A stretch of DNA of 64,000 nucleotides from Azospirillum thiophilum (GTDB lineage: Bacteria > Pseudomonadota > Alphaproteobacteria > Azospirillales > Azospirillaceae): positions 1,809,001 through 1,873,000 of the forward strand of contig NZ_CP012401.1 in NCBI RefSeq assembly GCF_001305595.1, written 5' to 3'. The notes under the pieces are model-generated. The model ran no database searches. It was not told the origin of the DNA and saw nothing but the letters and a program-made list of their open reading frames with translations. Position 1 is the stretch's first letter; every line of letters begins with the position of its first letter. Shown here piece after piece: positions 34,200 to 46,400 of this stretch. The position numbers were made by a program, and so were the translations under genes.

Positions 34200-34526
34200 G
34201 GTCCGTCTTCCGCTCTCGTCTTCAGGCCCTTGCCTGAATCGGCCGATACCGCGTGGCAGCATAGCGGCCGGGGGAGGGTCGGCCAACTGTGTCGTCCCGG
34301 CAACAGGCCTGCATTGTTGGTATCGCAAATTTCTAATAAGCGCTTGCGGAATCCGCCCGAGGCGCCATGTTGCAATGCAACAAAGGGTGCCGCCGAGAGT
34401 GCCCGCACCGTGATAAGCATGTGGCCGCCCGCCCGATCCGCCGGGATCGCCGGGCATGGTCCGAAGGTCTGGGGAAAACGTTCTGCGCGAATGCGTTTTC
34501 GAATTTCGAGAACCGTGAGCAGAGCC
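34200..34526. other. Intergenic gap between divergent genes
   Basis: 327 bases separate the TerB/J gene and the GNAT gene. It should contain both promoters. I see a small palindrome (TTGCAATGCAA near 34373-34383) and AT-richer stretches near 34310-34340, but no motif I can name and no coding potential. Confidence 0.5.
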
Positions 34527-35090
34527 ATGACCGTCATCCGCAAGATCATGCCGACCGAACTGCCGCAGTATCGGGCGCATCTTCTCCGCCTGGACCGCAC
34601 CGACCGCTATTCCCGTTTCATGGGCACGCTGTCCGACGAAGCGGTCGAGCGTCATTGCGCCGCCATCGACTGGGGCCGAACAATCCTGCTCGGCGCCTTC
34701 GAGGGGGGCGTGCTGCGCGGCGCCGTCGAATTGTGCGGCGACCGCATCCTGTGGCCGAACCAGGCCGAATTCGGCATCAGTATCGAGAAGGCGCTGCAGG
34801 GCAAGGGAATCGGCAGCACGCTGGTCCGCCGCACCCTGACCGCCGCGCGCAACCGCGGTATCCGCCATGTCCACATGATGTGCCTGCCGGAGAATGCTCG
34901 CATGCGGGCGCTGGCCCGCCGATTCGGCGGCCGGATCGCGCTGGACGGCGGTGAGGTCGCCGCGATGTTCGAACTGCCGCCGCCCAACCAGTTCTCTATT
35001 GCGCTGGAAGCGCTGGAGGATGGCAGCGGCGCCTTCAACAGCATCCTGTCCGGCGTGTCCGGTCTCCAGCGCGACCGTCTGGCCGCCTGA
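34527..35090 (+). CDS. GNAT-family N-acetyltransferase
   Basis: The 187-residue protein has the GNAT acetyl-CoA fold: the beta4 strand AEFGISIEKALQGKGIGSTLV carries the pyrophosphate-binding Q/K-G-x-G-I/S-G-type loop (LQGKGIG), and LPENARMRALARRFG is the typical C-terminal motif. The N-terminal part (LPQYRAHLLRLDRTDRYSRFMG) resembles acetyltransferases annotated as PatA/YfiQ-like stand-alone enzymes, but the substrate is unknown. ATG 34527 follows GAGCAGAG. The gene is monocistronic by position. Confidence 0.85.
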   Translation: MTVIRKIMPTELPQYRAHLLRLDRTDRYSRFMGTLSDEAVERHCAAIDWGRTILLGAFEGGVLRGAVELCGDRILWPNQAEFGISIEKALQGKGIGSTLVRRTLTAARNRGIRHVHMMCLPENARMRALARRFGGRIALDGGEVAAMFELPPPNQFSIALEALEDGSGAFNSILSGVSGLQRDRLAA

Positions 35091-35228
35091 TCCCCTGTGC
35101 TCTTTCCGCCGCGGCGCCGTGTCCCGTGTGCGGCCCGCCATGCTTGCGGTTGAAATTCGCTGCCGGATCGCGAAACTCCGGCCCACGCGCGGTGCGGTTG
35201 CCGCGCGCGGATTTCGGCGGGTGCGACC

Positions 35229-38912
<3,684 letters not shown>

Positions 38913-38923
38913 GGGCGGTGTGA

Positions 38924-39035
38924 TGCCCCCTCCCTAACCCTCCCCCACCTTCGGTGGGAGAGGGGACTGCCGCTGAACTCCCGCAAAGCTCCTACCCCCT
39001 CTCCCGCGTTAGCGGGGGAGGGATGGGGAGGGGGC
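38924..39035. repeat. Palindromic intergenic repeat element, copy B
   Basis: About 112 bases with the same plan as 2031-2149: outer inverted ends GCCCCCTCCC...GGGAGGGGGC, inner hairpins around CACCTTCGGTG and CCCGCGTTAGCGGG, and shared GAGAGGGGACTGCCGCT between them. It fills the gap between two convergent genes, starting 12 bases after one stop and ending 25 bases before the other. The hairpins differ from copy A by compensating loop changes. Confidence 0.8.
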
Positions 39036-39059
39036 ATGCGCCGCAACGACTCCGCCCCG

Positions 39060-41006
39060 TCACTCCACCCGGTGCGGCGCCACGATGCCGAAGCGGTGCA
39101 TCTGCCGGTGGACGGTCGAGCGGTCGACCCCCAGCACCCGCGCCGTGGCCGATACGTTCCAATGCAGCCGCCGCAAAGTTTCACGCAGCCGGGCGGCCGG
39201 ATCCTCCTCCGCCGGGATCGGCCCTGCCGTCGTCTCCTCCGGCGCCGGCCAGGCCTGGAACAGGCCGCTGTGCTGCACCGGTTCCGGAAGATCGGCCAGG
39301 TCGATCGACCCGCCGTCGCTGACCGCGCAGGCGTAATCCAGCGCATTCACCAGTTCGCGCACATTGCCGGGCCAGCCATGGCCGCGCAGCGCCGCCAGCG
39401 CCGCCGGGGTCAGGCGGTACGGCATGTCGTCGCGGTCGGCGCGCTCCGCCAGCAGCCGTTCGATCAGCCAGTCGAGGTCGCCGCGCTGGCGCAGCGGCGG
39501 CACGGTGAACACCGCGCCGTTGAGACGAAAGTACAAGTCGTCGCGGAACCTGCCGGCCTTGACCAGCTCGATGAGGTCGCGGTGGGTGGCGCCGATGACG
39601 CGGACATCGACGGACACCGCCTTGGTCCGGCCGATCGGCGTCACTTCGCGCTCGGCCAGCACGCGCAGCAGCCGGGTCTGCGACGCCAGCGGCATGTCGC
39701 CGATCTCGTCCAGGAACAGGGTGCCGCCGTCCGCCTCCAGGATCAGCCCCTTCTTGCCGCGCGCCGTCGCCCCGGTGAAGGATCCGGGTTCGTAGCCGAA
39801 CAGCTCGCTCTCGATCAGGTTCTCCGGCAATGCCGCGCAGTTGATGGCGACGAAGGGCTTGGCCCGGCGGATGCTGGCCTTGTGCAAGGCCTTGGCCAGA
39901 TGCTCCTTGCCGGTTCCGGTCTCGCCATGGATCAGCAGGCTCATGCGGGTGTTGACCAGCTTGGCCGCCCGGGTCAGCACCGCCTTCAGCGCCGGGTCGC
40001 CGCCGGACACGGCGCGCAGCGGCTCGGGCAGCGGGGCGGCGTCGGCGGCATGGTCGGCGCCGTGGCCGCGGGGCAGGGTCAGCGCCGGCGGCGGCATCGC
40101 CTGGGCGAACAGCGGCAGGCCGGTGCGGCGCAGGCGCAGCGTGCGCTGGTCGGTGGGCAGCGAGCGGACGAAGCGCACCAGATCATCGACCTCGCAATCG
40201 AACAGCTCGGCGAAGCTGCGGCCGAGCGGCGACACCCCGTTCTCGGCCAGCAGGTCATGGGCCTTGTGGTTGAAGCCGATGACCCGCCCGCCATTGTCCA
40301 GCGCCAGGACGAAGTCGGGGTCGACCTCGGCGAATTCCTGCGAGGCGGACAGCTTCACCACCCAATCGCGGCGGTAATTGTTGTAGAGGTTCGCCGTTTC
40401 GATCTTGTGGACATAGGCCTTGACCATCTGCAAGGCCAGATACTGGCTGATCTTCGGCTCCGGCGAATGCAGGGCGGAGATGTCCAGCACCGCTGCCAGT
40501 TCCCCGCCGCTGTCGAACACCGGGGCGGCGGTGCAGGTCAGCGGGATGTGGGTGGTGTCGAAATGATCGGTCTGATGGACGGTCAGCGCTTCGGCGGTGG
40601 CGATGCAGGTGCCGACCGCGCAGGTGCCGGCATGGCCCTCGTTCCAGTCGGAGCCGAGATACAGCCCGGCGCGGCGCAGGTGGTTGTCGAAGGTCGGGTC
40701 GCCGATGAAGTCCACCGTGACGCCGTTGCTGTCGGTCAGCAGCAGGACATAGCCCATGCCGGCGACCTGCCGGTACAGCGCCTCCAGCCCGAAGCGGGCC
40801 ATGCGCAGGAATTCGTCCATCGCGTCGCGGTGCTCGCGCAGCCGCTCCTGCGGCAGGATGTGCGCCTCGCGCCCGACGGTGGGGTCCAGCTTGTGGTCGG
40901 CGACGCAGCGCCGCCACGAGGTTTCGATGATCGGATCGCGGCTCGACGCCACGCCGGCGGATACACGGACGAGTTCATCGATGTGGGCCGCGCGCGCGCT
41001 GTCCAT
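39060..41006 (-). CDS. Sigma-54-dependent activator, AcoR-like (GAF, AAA+, Fis-type HTH)
   Basis: The 648-residue regulator has an N-terminal sensing region with a GAF domain (~residues 65-200, AGTCAVGTCIATAEALTV), a PAS-like segment (~residues 225-300), a sigma-54 AAA+ domain (Walker A HGETGTGKEHLAKALH, Walker B GGTLFLDEIGDM, arginine-finger region FRDDLYFRLN) and a C-terminal Fis-type helix-turn-helix (NVSATARVLGVDRSTVHRQM). The sigma-54 contact loop reads GSFTGA instead of the common GAFTGA. AcoR-type regulators control catabolic operons for acetoin, alcohols and ketones. The target here is unknown. The start ATG 41006 gives MDSARAAHIDELVRV. Confidence 0.92.
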   Translation of the reverse strand: MDSARAAHIDELVRVSAGVASSRDPIIETSWRRCVADHKLDPTVGREAHILPQERLREHRDAMDEFLRMARFGLEALYRQVAGMGYVLLLTDSNGVTVDFIGDPTFDNHLRRAGLYLGSDWNEGHAGTCAVGTCIATAEALTVHQTDHFDTTHIPLTCTAAPVFDSGGELAAVLDISALHSPEPKISQYLALQMVKAYVHKIETANLYNNYRRDWVVKLSASQEFAEVDPDFVLALDNGGRVIGFNHKAHDLLAENGVSPLGRSFAELFDCEVDDLVRFVRSLPTDQRTLRLRRTGLPLFAQAMPPPALTLPRGHGADHAADAAPLPEPLRAVSGGDPALKAVLTRAAKLVNTRMSLLIHGETGTGKEHLAKALHKASIRRAKPFVAINCAALPENLIESELFGYEPGSFTGATARGKKGLILEADGGTLFLDEIGDMPLASQTRLLRVLAEREVTPIGRTKAVSVDVRVIGATHRDLIELVKAGRFRDDLYFRLNGAVFTVPPLRQRGDLDWLIERLLAERADRDDMPYRLTPAALAALRGHGWPGNVRELVNALDYACAVSDGGSIDLADLPEPVQHSGLFQAWPAPEETTAGPIPAEEDPAARLRETLRRLHWNVSATARVLGVDRSTVHRQMHRFGIVAPHRVE

Positions 41007-41258
41007 GGTCGTGCCTCCCGCATTATCGTCCGCTTGCCCCGCGAACTGATTGCGGTCACAGTAGCAATCCGGCGCCCCGGCACGCAACGTGTGCAAAAGC
41101 ATCAGACCGGATCGCTCGCTTTTCCCTGCCGCGCAGGCGGGGCCGATGCCCTATGACCCGGCTTTTCGTTATGTTTCCGTGACCTGACGTTAAGGACATT
41201 TGCACACGTCCGGCCTCATGCTCCATAAACGGGACGGGATCGCCGGGAGCCTTCAACT

Positions 41259-42173
41259 TTGCGGATCTTGATCGTCGACGATTCACCGCGCCATCTGACC
41301 ATGATGGTGTACGAGCTGAACAAGCTCGGCTACGCCACCAGCGTGGTCGAGACCGGCGCGGCCGCCATCGAGGCGGTGGCGAGCGAACGGTTCGACGTGG
41401 TGATGGCCGACATCCGGCTGGACGACATGACCGGGCTGGAACTGTGCTGGCACCTGCGCACCGCCCAGGGGCTGCGCCATCTCTATCTGATCCTGATGAT
41501 CCCCGGCAGCATGACCGACCAGTTCCACGAGTTGGTGGAGGCCGGCGCCGACGAGTTCCTGCGCAAGCCGCTGGACTGGAAATGGACGGCGGCGCGCCTG
41601 CTGGCCGCCTCCCGCGTCGTGGCGATGCAGCGCGACCTGGAAAGGCTGGCGACCACCGACGCCCTGACCGGCGCCCTGAACCGCCGCCGCTTCCTGGAAC
41701 GGGGGGCTGAAGAGTTTACCCGCTCGCGACGATATGATCGCCCGCTGTCGGTGGTGATGTTGGACATCGACCATTTCAAGCGGGTCAACGACACCCATGG
41801 CCATGCCACCGGCGACGAGGCGATCCGCGCCACCGTGCGCGCCTGCAAGGAGACCTTGCGCGCCTGCGACATCATCGGCCGCCTGGGCGGCGAGGAATTC
41901 GCGGTGGTGATGGCCGAAACCCCGCCGGTCAACGCCTTCGCCGCGGCCCAGCGCCTGCGCCAGAAGATCGCCGCGACCGCCATCCCGCTGGAGTCCGGCG
42001 GCGAGTTGCACCTGACGGTCAGCCTGGGCCTGGGATGGCTGAATGCCAGCGACACCGGCATCGAACCCATTCTGGCCCGTGCCGATACCGCCCTCTACCG
42101 CGCCAAGAATGCCGGCCGCAATCGGGTGGATGTCGAGCCGCAGATCGGTTTGCCGAAGTCGTTGGCGGGGTAG
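41259..42173 (+). CDS. Response regulator with GGDEF (diguanylate cyclase) domain
   Basis: The receiver domain covers residues 1-120, with acidic pocket DD near residue 7-8, phosphoacceptor Asp51 (MADIRLDD) and Lys103. The GGDEF domain (~130-295) has GGEEF at 210-214 and an intact inhibitory I-site RACD five residues before it. It should make c-di-GMP from two GTP when phosphorylated and be product-inhibited. The start is TTG 41259, preceded by GGGAGC. No ATG would give the full receiver start RILIVDDSP. The cognate kinase is not in the window. The bidirectional terminator at 42276-42314 follows. Confidence 0.93.
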   Translation: MRILIVDDSPRHLTMMVYELNKLGYATSVVETGAAAIEAVASERFDVVMADIRLDDMTGLELCWHLRTAQGLRHLYLILMIPGSMTDQFHELVEAGADEFLRKPLDWKWTAARLLAASRVVAMQRDLERLATTDALTGALNRRRFLERGAEEFTRSRRYDRPLSVVMLDIDHFKRVNDTHGHATGDEAIRATVRACKETLRACDIIGRLGGEEFAVVMAETPPVNAFAAAQRLRQKIAATAIPLESGGELHLTVSLGLGWLNASDTGIEPILARADTALYRAKNAGRNRVDVEPQIGLPKSLAG

Positions 42174-42275
42174 GGGCGGGGCAAGGGGCGGTTGCAGGGT
42201 CGGCCCGGCATCATCGATGCTCCCGACGTCGGCGGAGCCGCAATCGACTGTATGCCCTCTTGAATCCGCACAAAG

Positions 42276-42314
42276 AAAAACCCCCTGACTTCCTCGCGGA
42301 AACCAGGGGGTTTT
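42276..42314. terminator. Strong bidirectional intrinsic terminator
   Basis: AAAAACCCCCTG and CAGGGGGTTTT form a perfect stem with poly-A and poly-T flanks, so it can stop transcription from both sides. It separates the core genome from the accessory region and lies just before direct repeat copy 1. Confidence 0.9.
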
Positions 42315-42319
42315 CAATG

Positions 42320-42376
42320 ATGGTAGCAGCGGAGTGCTGCCACCGTTACAGTCCTACCATTGAGATCGACTGCTGA
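42320..42376. repeat. Direct repeat bracketing the accessory module, copy 1
   Basis: A 57-base segment repeated at 46344-46400 with 46 of 57 identical positions (my manual count). Six of the differences fall at codon third positions if read in frame, and both end in IEIDC plus a TGA stop. The shared tail CGTTACAGTCCT...GAGATCGACTGCTGA is near-identical. It may be an att-like duplication at the end of a gene or two copies of a small element. Confidence 0.65.
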
Positions 42377-42401
42377 AGCTGGAGATCAGCTTTGACGGCA
42401 T

Positions 42402-43622
42402 TCAAGCCGCCTCTATCCCAGCCACTGGCGCAATAAGTGTAGCGAGCAGTTCAATGTTTCCTTCATCCGCTGCCTGCAACGCAGTATAATAAGCCGCTCC
42501 TCTGTCCAACAAGCTCATGTTGGCCACACCAAACATATCCAAGGTTTGCTGCATCAATATTGCCCTAGCCGCCCGTCCATTTCCATCCTCAAACGGATGA
42601 ATCATCAAGAACTTTGCATGGAAGTTTGCAATTGATCGGAGCTTGTCCTTCGGCTTGGCCGTCGCCAAGCGGCTGTACTGGCTACTCCACTCTTTACAAA
42701 GCTTTTCTATCAGCTCAGGAACCTGATCTGGCGAAATCGGCTCAAGGTACTGTGAATTTGGTTGTCCCACACGAGACAGATGAACTCGCCCCATCCGGAA
42801 CCGCCCAACAGCACGAGATGGCAAATCAAAGCACGTAAGCCGATGGAAGCCCATCACAAGAGAAGGGGTCAGCTTTTCGGTTAAAGGCTGCACCGTCGGT
42901 TCGGCCTGAAAATCTTCATAAGACAGATGATCAGGCGTAGGAGGTATCAAAGATACCTCAACACCCTGAGAAAACGCCACCTCCCCCAGCGTACGATTCA
43001 TATAATCCTGCCCCATAGCTAGCCTATCCAATCTAAGAGATAGGTTCCTCAACTCCCTATTATTTAGATCAAGAGCATTTTCCAGCCGGTTACTGGACTC
43101 AGAAAACCAAGCAAGCTGTTCTTCAACGGTCATCCCAATACCAAGGTACTGAATGCGGATGCCGTATCCTGACGGAGAATCCAAAATTCCCCTTATGCGC
43201 TCCAAATAAAATATCTCGCCTTCCTTGCCTACATCAGCGGCAATCTTCTTGAGCGATTCCCTCTCCCCAATAGTTAAAGACTGATTTGTAACGAAAACCA
43301 ATCCATCTCGAGCATGCCTAACAGGGCCGTCGAGGTCATGCTTAAATTTCTTCTTAACATTAGCAAAACTTACCAAACCGTTTGGGAAATAAACAGCAGC
43401 AACCCAACGCTTCCCGCCCTTTTCACACAGTATATCTTTTCGTCCATCAGGCCCTCCCAGTGGCGCCTGTGGATCTATATCTTTGAATCCAGCCAAGTCC
43501 AATACGGCGGCAGCTAATCTCTCAGTCTTGGTCGCGCCATCACGCCAGACCATCAACTTGAGTTCGGTGTCGTTTGCGGCCATCAGCCTCAAGGCCTCGT
43601 TTATTTCTAGGTGCTTCCTCAT
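42402..43622 (-). CDS. Fic-domain protein with N-terminal nuclease-like domain
   Basis: Fic enzymes transfer AMP (or related groups) onto Ser/Thr/Tyr of target proteins. The catalytic motif HPFEDGNGRAAR is complete near residues 342-353. SNRLEN, ~130 residues upstream, matches the (S/T)xxxE(G/N) inhibitory helix, which would make it a class II, self-inhibited Fic. The N-terminal ~110 residues (LAGFKDID...GGPDGRKDILCEKGGKRWVAAVYF) resemble a PD-(D/E)xK-type nuclease fold, though the ExK position is occupied by other residues. Start ATG 43622; ATG 43682 is possible, and neither has a clear ribosome-binding site. The gene is strikingly AT-rich (22 of 60 G+C in 43021-43080), a sign of recent transfer. 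Confidence 0.85.
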   Translation of the reverse strand: MRKHLEINEALRLMAANDTELKLMVWRDGATKTERLAAAVLDLAGFKDIDPQAPLGGPDGRKDILCEKGGKRWVAAVYFPNGLVSFANVKKKFKHDLDGPVRHARDGLVFVTNQSLTIGERESLKKIAADVGKEGEIFYLERIRGILDSPSGYGIRIQYLGIGMTVEEQLAWFSESSNRLENALDLNNRELRNLSLRLDRLAMGQDYMNRTLGEVAFSQGVEVSLIPPTPDHLSYEDFQAEPTVQPLTEKLTPSLVMGFHRLTCFDLPSRAVGRFRMGRVHLSRVGQPNSQYLEPISPDQVPELIEKLCKEWSSQYSRLATAKPKDKLRSIANFHAKFLMIHPFEDGNGRAARAILMQQTLDMFGVANMSLLDRGAAYYTALQAADEGNIELLATLIAPVAGIEAA

Positions 43623-43856
43623 AGTATCAAAACACACCACGATGCAACAGGCATTCACGCCGTAATCAGAATAAGAACGCATGGGAAATTACTGATACAT
43701 CTTCCCACCGGCGTAACGCTCGCTCTCATTAAAAAGGAAATCCTCGGCGAAAGACTGCCAGAAGCTCCACATATTTGAGTATGCTCAACTTTACTGGGGC
43801 CCAATCCCGTTCGGTCACCGGTGCGCCCATGGCCGCTTCCTTTCTAGCCGTCCCCG

Positions 43857-44624
43857 TCAGAACTTGACTAGAACAGTGAGTTGGTAATCGTGCCGCTCCT
43901 GGACTACCCTCTTGTAGTCTGCGGAGATCTTGACGAACTTGGGCACCTCCAGCCGCCCCACCACGCTCAACGTGCTCTGAGCCTCGCTCGACAGGTTCAC
44001 CTTGACCCTCCTGCTCTTGATCTGGTTGGCGCCATCGCGCCGCATCTCGATCAGGGACCGCATGTTGGGATCCCCCATAAGCCCCGTGCGCCGCAGCAGC
44101 CGCTCGGCCGCGGTCACGTCCGGTGGGCCCCCCGTGAACTCGTCGTGTAGGTCCATCTGGGAAAGCACCTTCGCCAAGTCCTCGGCCTTGCCCTTGACGC
44201 TGCCCTCCGCGCCGAGGCGGGAGCCCTTCATGTCGAGAGACTGCTCCCCCTTGCTCGTGCTCAGCGTGATCTGCTCGACGCTGACCTCCGTGGCCCCGAG
44301 ATGACGGCACAAGACCGAGAAGTACATGTGCTTGGCGAGCGCAAACCGCTGGGGTGCGAGGTAGGCCTCCTCGTAAGTGTCCACATTGAAGGGGCTCTGC
44401 ACCAGCATCGCACCCGGACGCAGGAGTCCGGCCTCTGAGAGGTTCCGGAGGGCCTGGGGGCTGTCTTCGCCCACGGGGAGCGGCAGGGGCAGCACGTAGG
44501 TCTCGTCGTCGACGAGCGTCCGTTCGGCGCCGGGCTCGTACTGGCAACGCTCCACCTCATGCCGTTGGAGCACCAGAATCGCCTTGCGGCTGCCCGGATC
44601 AGATGGGAAAGAACCGGTCGACAT
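43857..44624 (-). CDS. Unknown 255-aa protein, third gene of a GTPase cassette
   Basis: I do not recognise a family. It is soluble-looking, without membrane segments or signal peptide. The N-terminal third (KAILVLQRHEVERCQYEPGAERTL...YVLPLPLPVGED) looks mainly beta. The central part is helical (YLAPQRFALAKHMYFSVLCRHLGA), and the end is rich in charged strands (VKFVKISADYKR-like). The start ATG 44624 follows GGAGG at 12 bases. It lies 70 bases downstream of a tail-anchored protein gene and appears to be the last of three co-oriented genes (45925 to 43857). The base composition is typical of GC-rich genomes and unlike the AT-rich Fic gene next to it. Confidence 0.7.
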   Translation of the reverse strand: MSTGSFPSDPGSRKAILVLQRHEVERCQYEPGAERTLVDDETYVLPLPLPVGEDSPQALRNLSEAGLLRPGAMLVQSPFNVDTYEEAYLAPQRFALAKHMYFSVLCRHLGATEVSVEQITLSTSKGEQSLDMKGSRLGAEGSVKGKAEDLAKVLSQMDLHDEFTGGPPDVTAAERLLRRTGLMGDPNMRSLIEMRRDGANQIKSRRVKVNLSSEAQSTLSVVGRLEVPKFVKISADYKRVVQERHDYQLTVLVKF

Positions 44625-44694
44625 TCCAAGAACATCCTCCGGGACCGACGAGGAACCTACGGCGCACGGTCCCACCTGCCGCCGTCGGCGAGGC

Positions 44695-45243
44695 CTAAGG
44701 CCGAGGCGAGTCGCTGCTCGACACCGAAGCCGGCGTCGGGTCCGGCCGCCGTGACCAAAAGGACGTGAGGGCCACGACCAGCGCGAAGGCCAACGCTCCG
44801 AGCCACAGCACCCGACCGAATCGATGAGGCGGCGGTGCACTCGGCGCGCTCGCGATGGCTCGGCGGACGAGATCGGCCTTCGCGGGATCGATGCTCCGGC
44901 CGATGTACCTGGCGAAGGCGTCCAGCCCCTCGGTCACCCGTGCCACAAGCACCACTCGGTCGCCGGCTCCTAGTTCGCCATGGCAAAGGATTGGGGCGAT
45001 GCGCCCGGCCACGTCCCGCTCCACGGAGGGTACCAACAAAACGAACCGGTCGCCGCGAACGGTGAGCCTGACCCCGCCTTGGTCGAAGGTCCGCTGCCCT
45101 GCTTTGGTCACGCCGGACAGTTGCGAGGCCGCCTCTTGCCGCCGCGCCGCGTCGTCCGGCTCCAAATCCTGCCCGCTGACGCGGTAATGGTCCGCGGACT
45201 GATTGTCGAGCGCCTGCGCCTTGAACACCAAGTCCGGTGCCAT
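44695..45243 (-). CDS. Unknown tail-anchored membrane protein (182 aa)
   Basis: No family recognised. Residues 1-135 form a soluble domain containing alternating hydrophobic strands (VRLTVRGDRFVLLVPS, DRVVLVARVTEGLDAF). A Pro-rich linker follows, then one membrane helix (~145-163, VLWLGALAFALVVALTSFW) and a short polar tail. This is a C-tail-anchored topology with the soluble part in the cytoplasm, the same side as the neighbouring GTPase. The ATG at 45243 lies one base after the GTPase stop, so the two genes are translationally coupled. Confidence 0.72.
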   Translation of the reverse strand: MAPDLVFKAQALDNQSADHYRVSGQDLEPDDAARRQEAASQLSGVTKAGQRTFDQGGVRLTVRGDRFVLLVPSVERDVAGRIAPILCHGELGAGDRVVLVARVTEGLDAFARYIGRSIDPAKADLVRRAIASAPSAPPPHRFGRVLWLGALAFALVVALTSFWSRRPDPTPASVSSSDSPRP

Positions 45244-45244
45244 G

Positions 45245-45925
45245 CTACAGCTTCCTGAAGATATCGTAGACTAGGGCCTCACCGACCTCTCTCGTCACCA
45301 TGCTACCCAGCGAGAACTTCACGTGCTTTGCGCCTCCGCAATGGGCCACGAGTTCCGCCACCGCTGGGAGCTTTCGGAACCTGTCGTAGTAGTCGCCGAC
45401 CTTGTCGCGGGTGAGGTCCGCAAAGGCAGGATCGAGGTCGCAATGAGTACCGACCACGAAGAACTGTGGCCGTCTTGACCGTGCTCTCAGCCAGTTACCT
45501 ATGTGCCGCATGTCGTCGCGCACTCGCTCCTCCACTTGGGTGCTCCCGGCAAGCAGGAGATCCGCGCGCAGTAGGTACAGCACGAGGTCGGCCCTATCGG
45601 CGACTTCCTTCCAATCCGCGTAGTGGAATTTATCGCCCGGCACGTCTAGGGTGTCGTCGATCTTCAAGTCTAGGTCTTTAAGGCTGAACCGGCGGCCGGT
45701 CGCCCTCTCCGCACTGTTGGTCTGCTCATAAATCTCTGGGATCGACCCCGTAGACAGGATCTTGATCATGCAGGTCTTGCCGACTTGGCGCGCGCCCAGG
45801 ACTGCCACGCGCTTGCCTCTCCAGGCCGTGATGATGCCATCCCAGTTGAGCGCCACCGCGGTGGCACCACCGATCACGAGGGAGATCGCAGCCGCGATTA
45901 GAAAGGGCCAAACCATGAACGCCAC
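45245..45925 (-). CDS. Membrane-anchored small GTPase (226 aa)
   Basis: One N-terminal membrane helix (residues ~4-26) is followed by a Ras-like G domain. The G1 P-loop is GARQVGKT (44-51), switch II/G3 is DVPG (94-97), and G4 is THCD (160-163), a variant of NKxD/THxD. A switch I threonine could lie in TNSAERATG. The order and spacing fit a TRAFAC-class small GTPase rather than an ABC or AAA protein. It begins a three-gene operon with a tail-anchored protein and a soluble protein. Such a GTPase fixed at the membrane may regulate the other two. A defence or stress role is inferred from the accessory context only. Confidence 0.82.
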   Translation of the reverse strand: MAFMVWPFLIAAAISLVIGGATAVALNWDGIITAWRGKRVAVLGARQVGKTCMIKILSTGSIPEIYEQTNSAERATGRRFSLKDLDLKIDDTLDVPGDKFHYADWKEVADRADLVLYLLRADLLLAGSTQVEERVRDDMRHIGNWLRARSRRPQFFVVGTHCDLDPAFADLTRDKVGDYYDRFRKLPAVAELVAHCGGAKHVKFSLGSMVTREVGEALVYDIFRKL

Positions 45926-46018
45926 TCCGCAGCGCGCAGAAAATTGATCTCACATTTTAACCGTTGGTACGTCTTCGGGTAAAGTGAAGTCTGCTCTTTT
46001 CGCCTATTCGTTAATCAT

Positions 46019-46306
46019 GCGGGATACCTGCAACGTATCGGCTTAACCGGTCAGGCGCCGCGCCCCCTATCACGCGAAAGCCGATCCACTGGCTCAGAAG
46101 GCCTTCGCGGCCTGCTTCCGCTGGTGCTCGCAGGCGCTTCAGCGGGAAGAGCCCGCCACACCGCTGGCGTCTGGACATTGGATGAGCACCGTGTCGGGCT
46201 CAAGCCGGTGCTGCACCGAATCTGGGCACCGGGCGGCCACCACCCTGTCGCACGCGGGCACCACCGCTTCGAGTGGCTGTACATTAACGGCTATGCCACG
46301 GGATAG
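46019..46306 (+). pseudogene. IS630-family transposase remnant
   Basis: Three frames hold consecutive pieces of an IS630-type transposase: YLQRIGLTGQAPR, then PYHAKADPLAQKAF, then WTLDEHRVGLKPVLHRIWAP and FEWLYINGYATG. The DEHRVGLKP segment contains one of the DDE-type acidic residues. At least two frameshifts and missing ends make it inactive. The rest of the 694-base gap (45926-46619) holds direct repeat copy 2 and no gene I recognise. Confidence 0.75.
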
Positions 46307-46343
46307 AGTCCCTAAATTTTCCCAATGAGTTCAACACACTGAC

Positions 46344-46400
46344 TTGATAGCGGCGGAGGGCTCTCATCGTTACAGTCCTGTGATCGAGATCGACTGCTGA
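46344..46400. repeat. Direct repeat bracketing the accessory module, copy 2
   Basis: Second copy of the 57-base repeat of 42320-42376, in the same orientation, about 4.0 kb away. Read in frame it ends SHRYSPVIEIDC-stop, matching CHRYSPTIEIDC-stop in copy 1. Flanking sequence diverges immediately after the stop. Confidence 0.65.

Noticed and set aside
42320-42376. Possible degraded tRNA gene (CCA-like end and hairpin on the minus strand)
   Set aside because: No anticodon arm or T arm can be folded. The segment is better described as a 57-base direct repeat.
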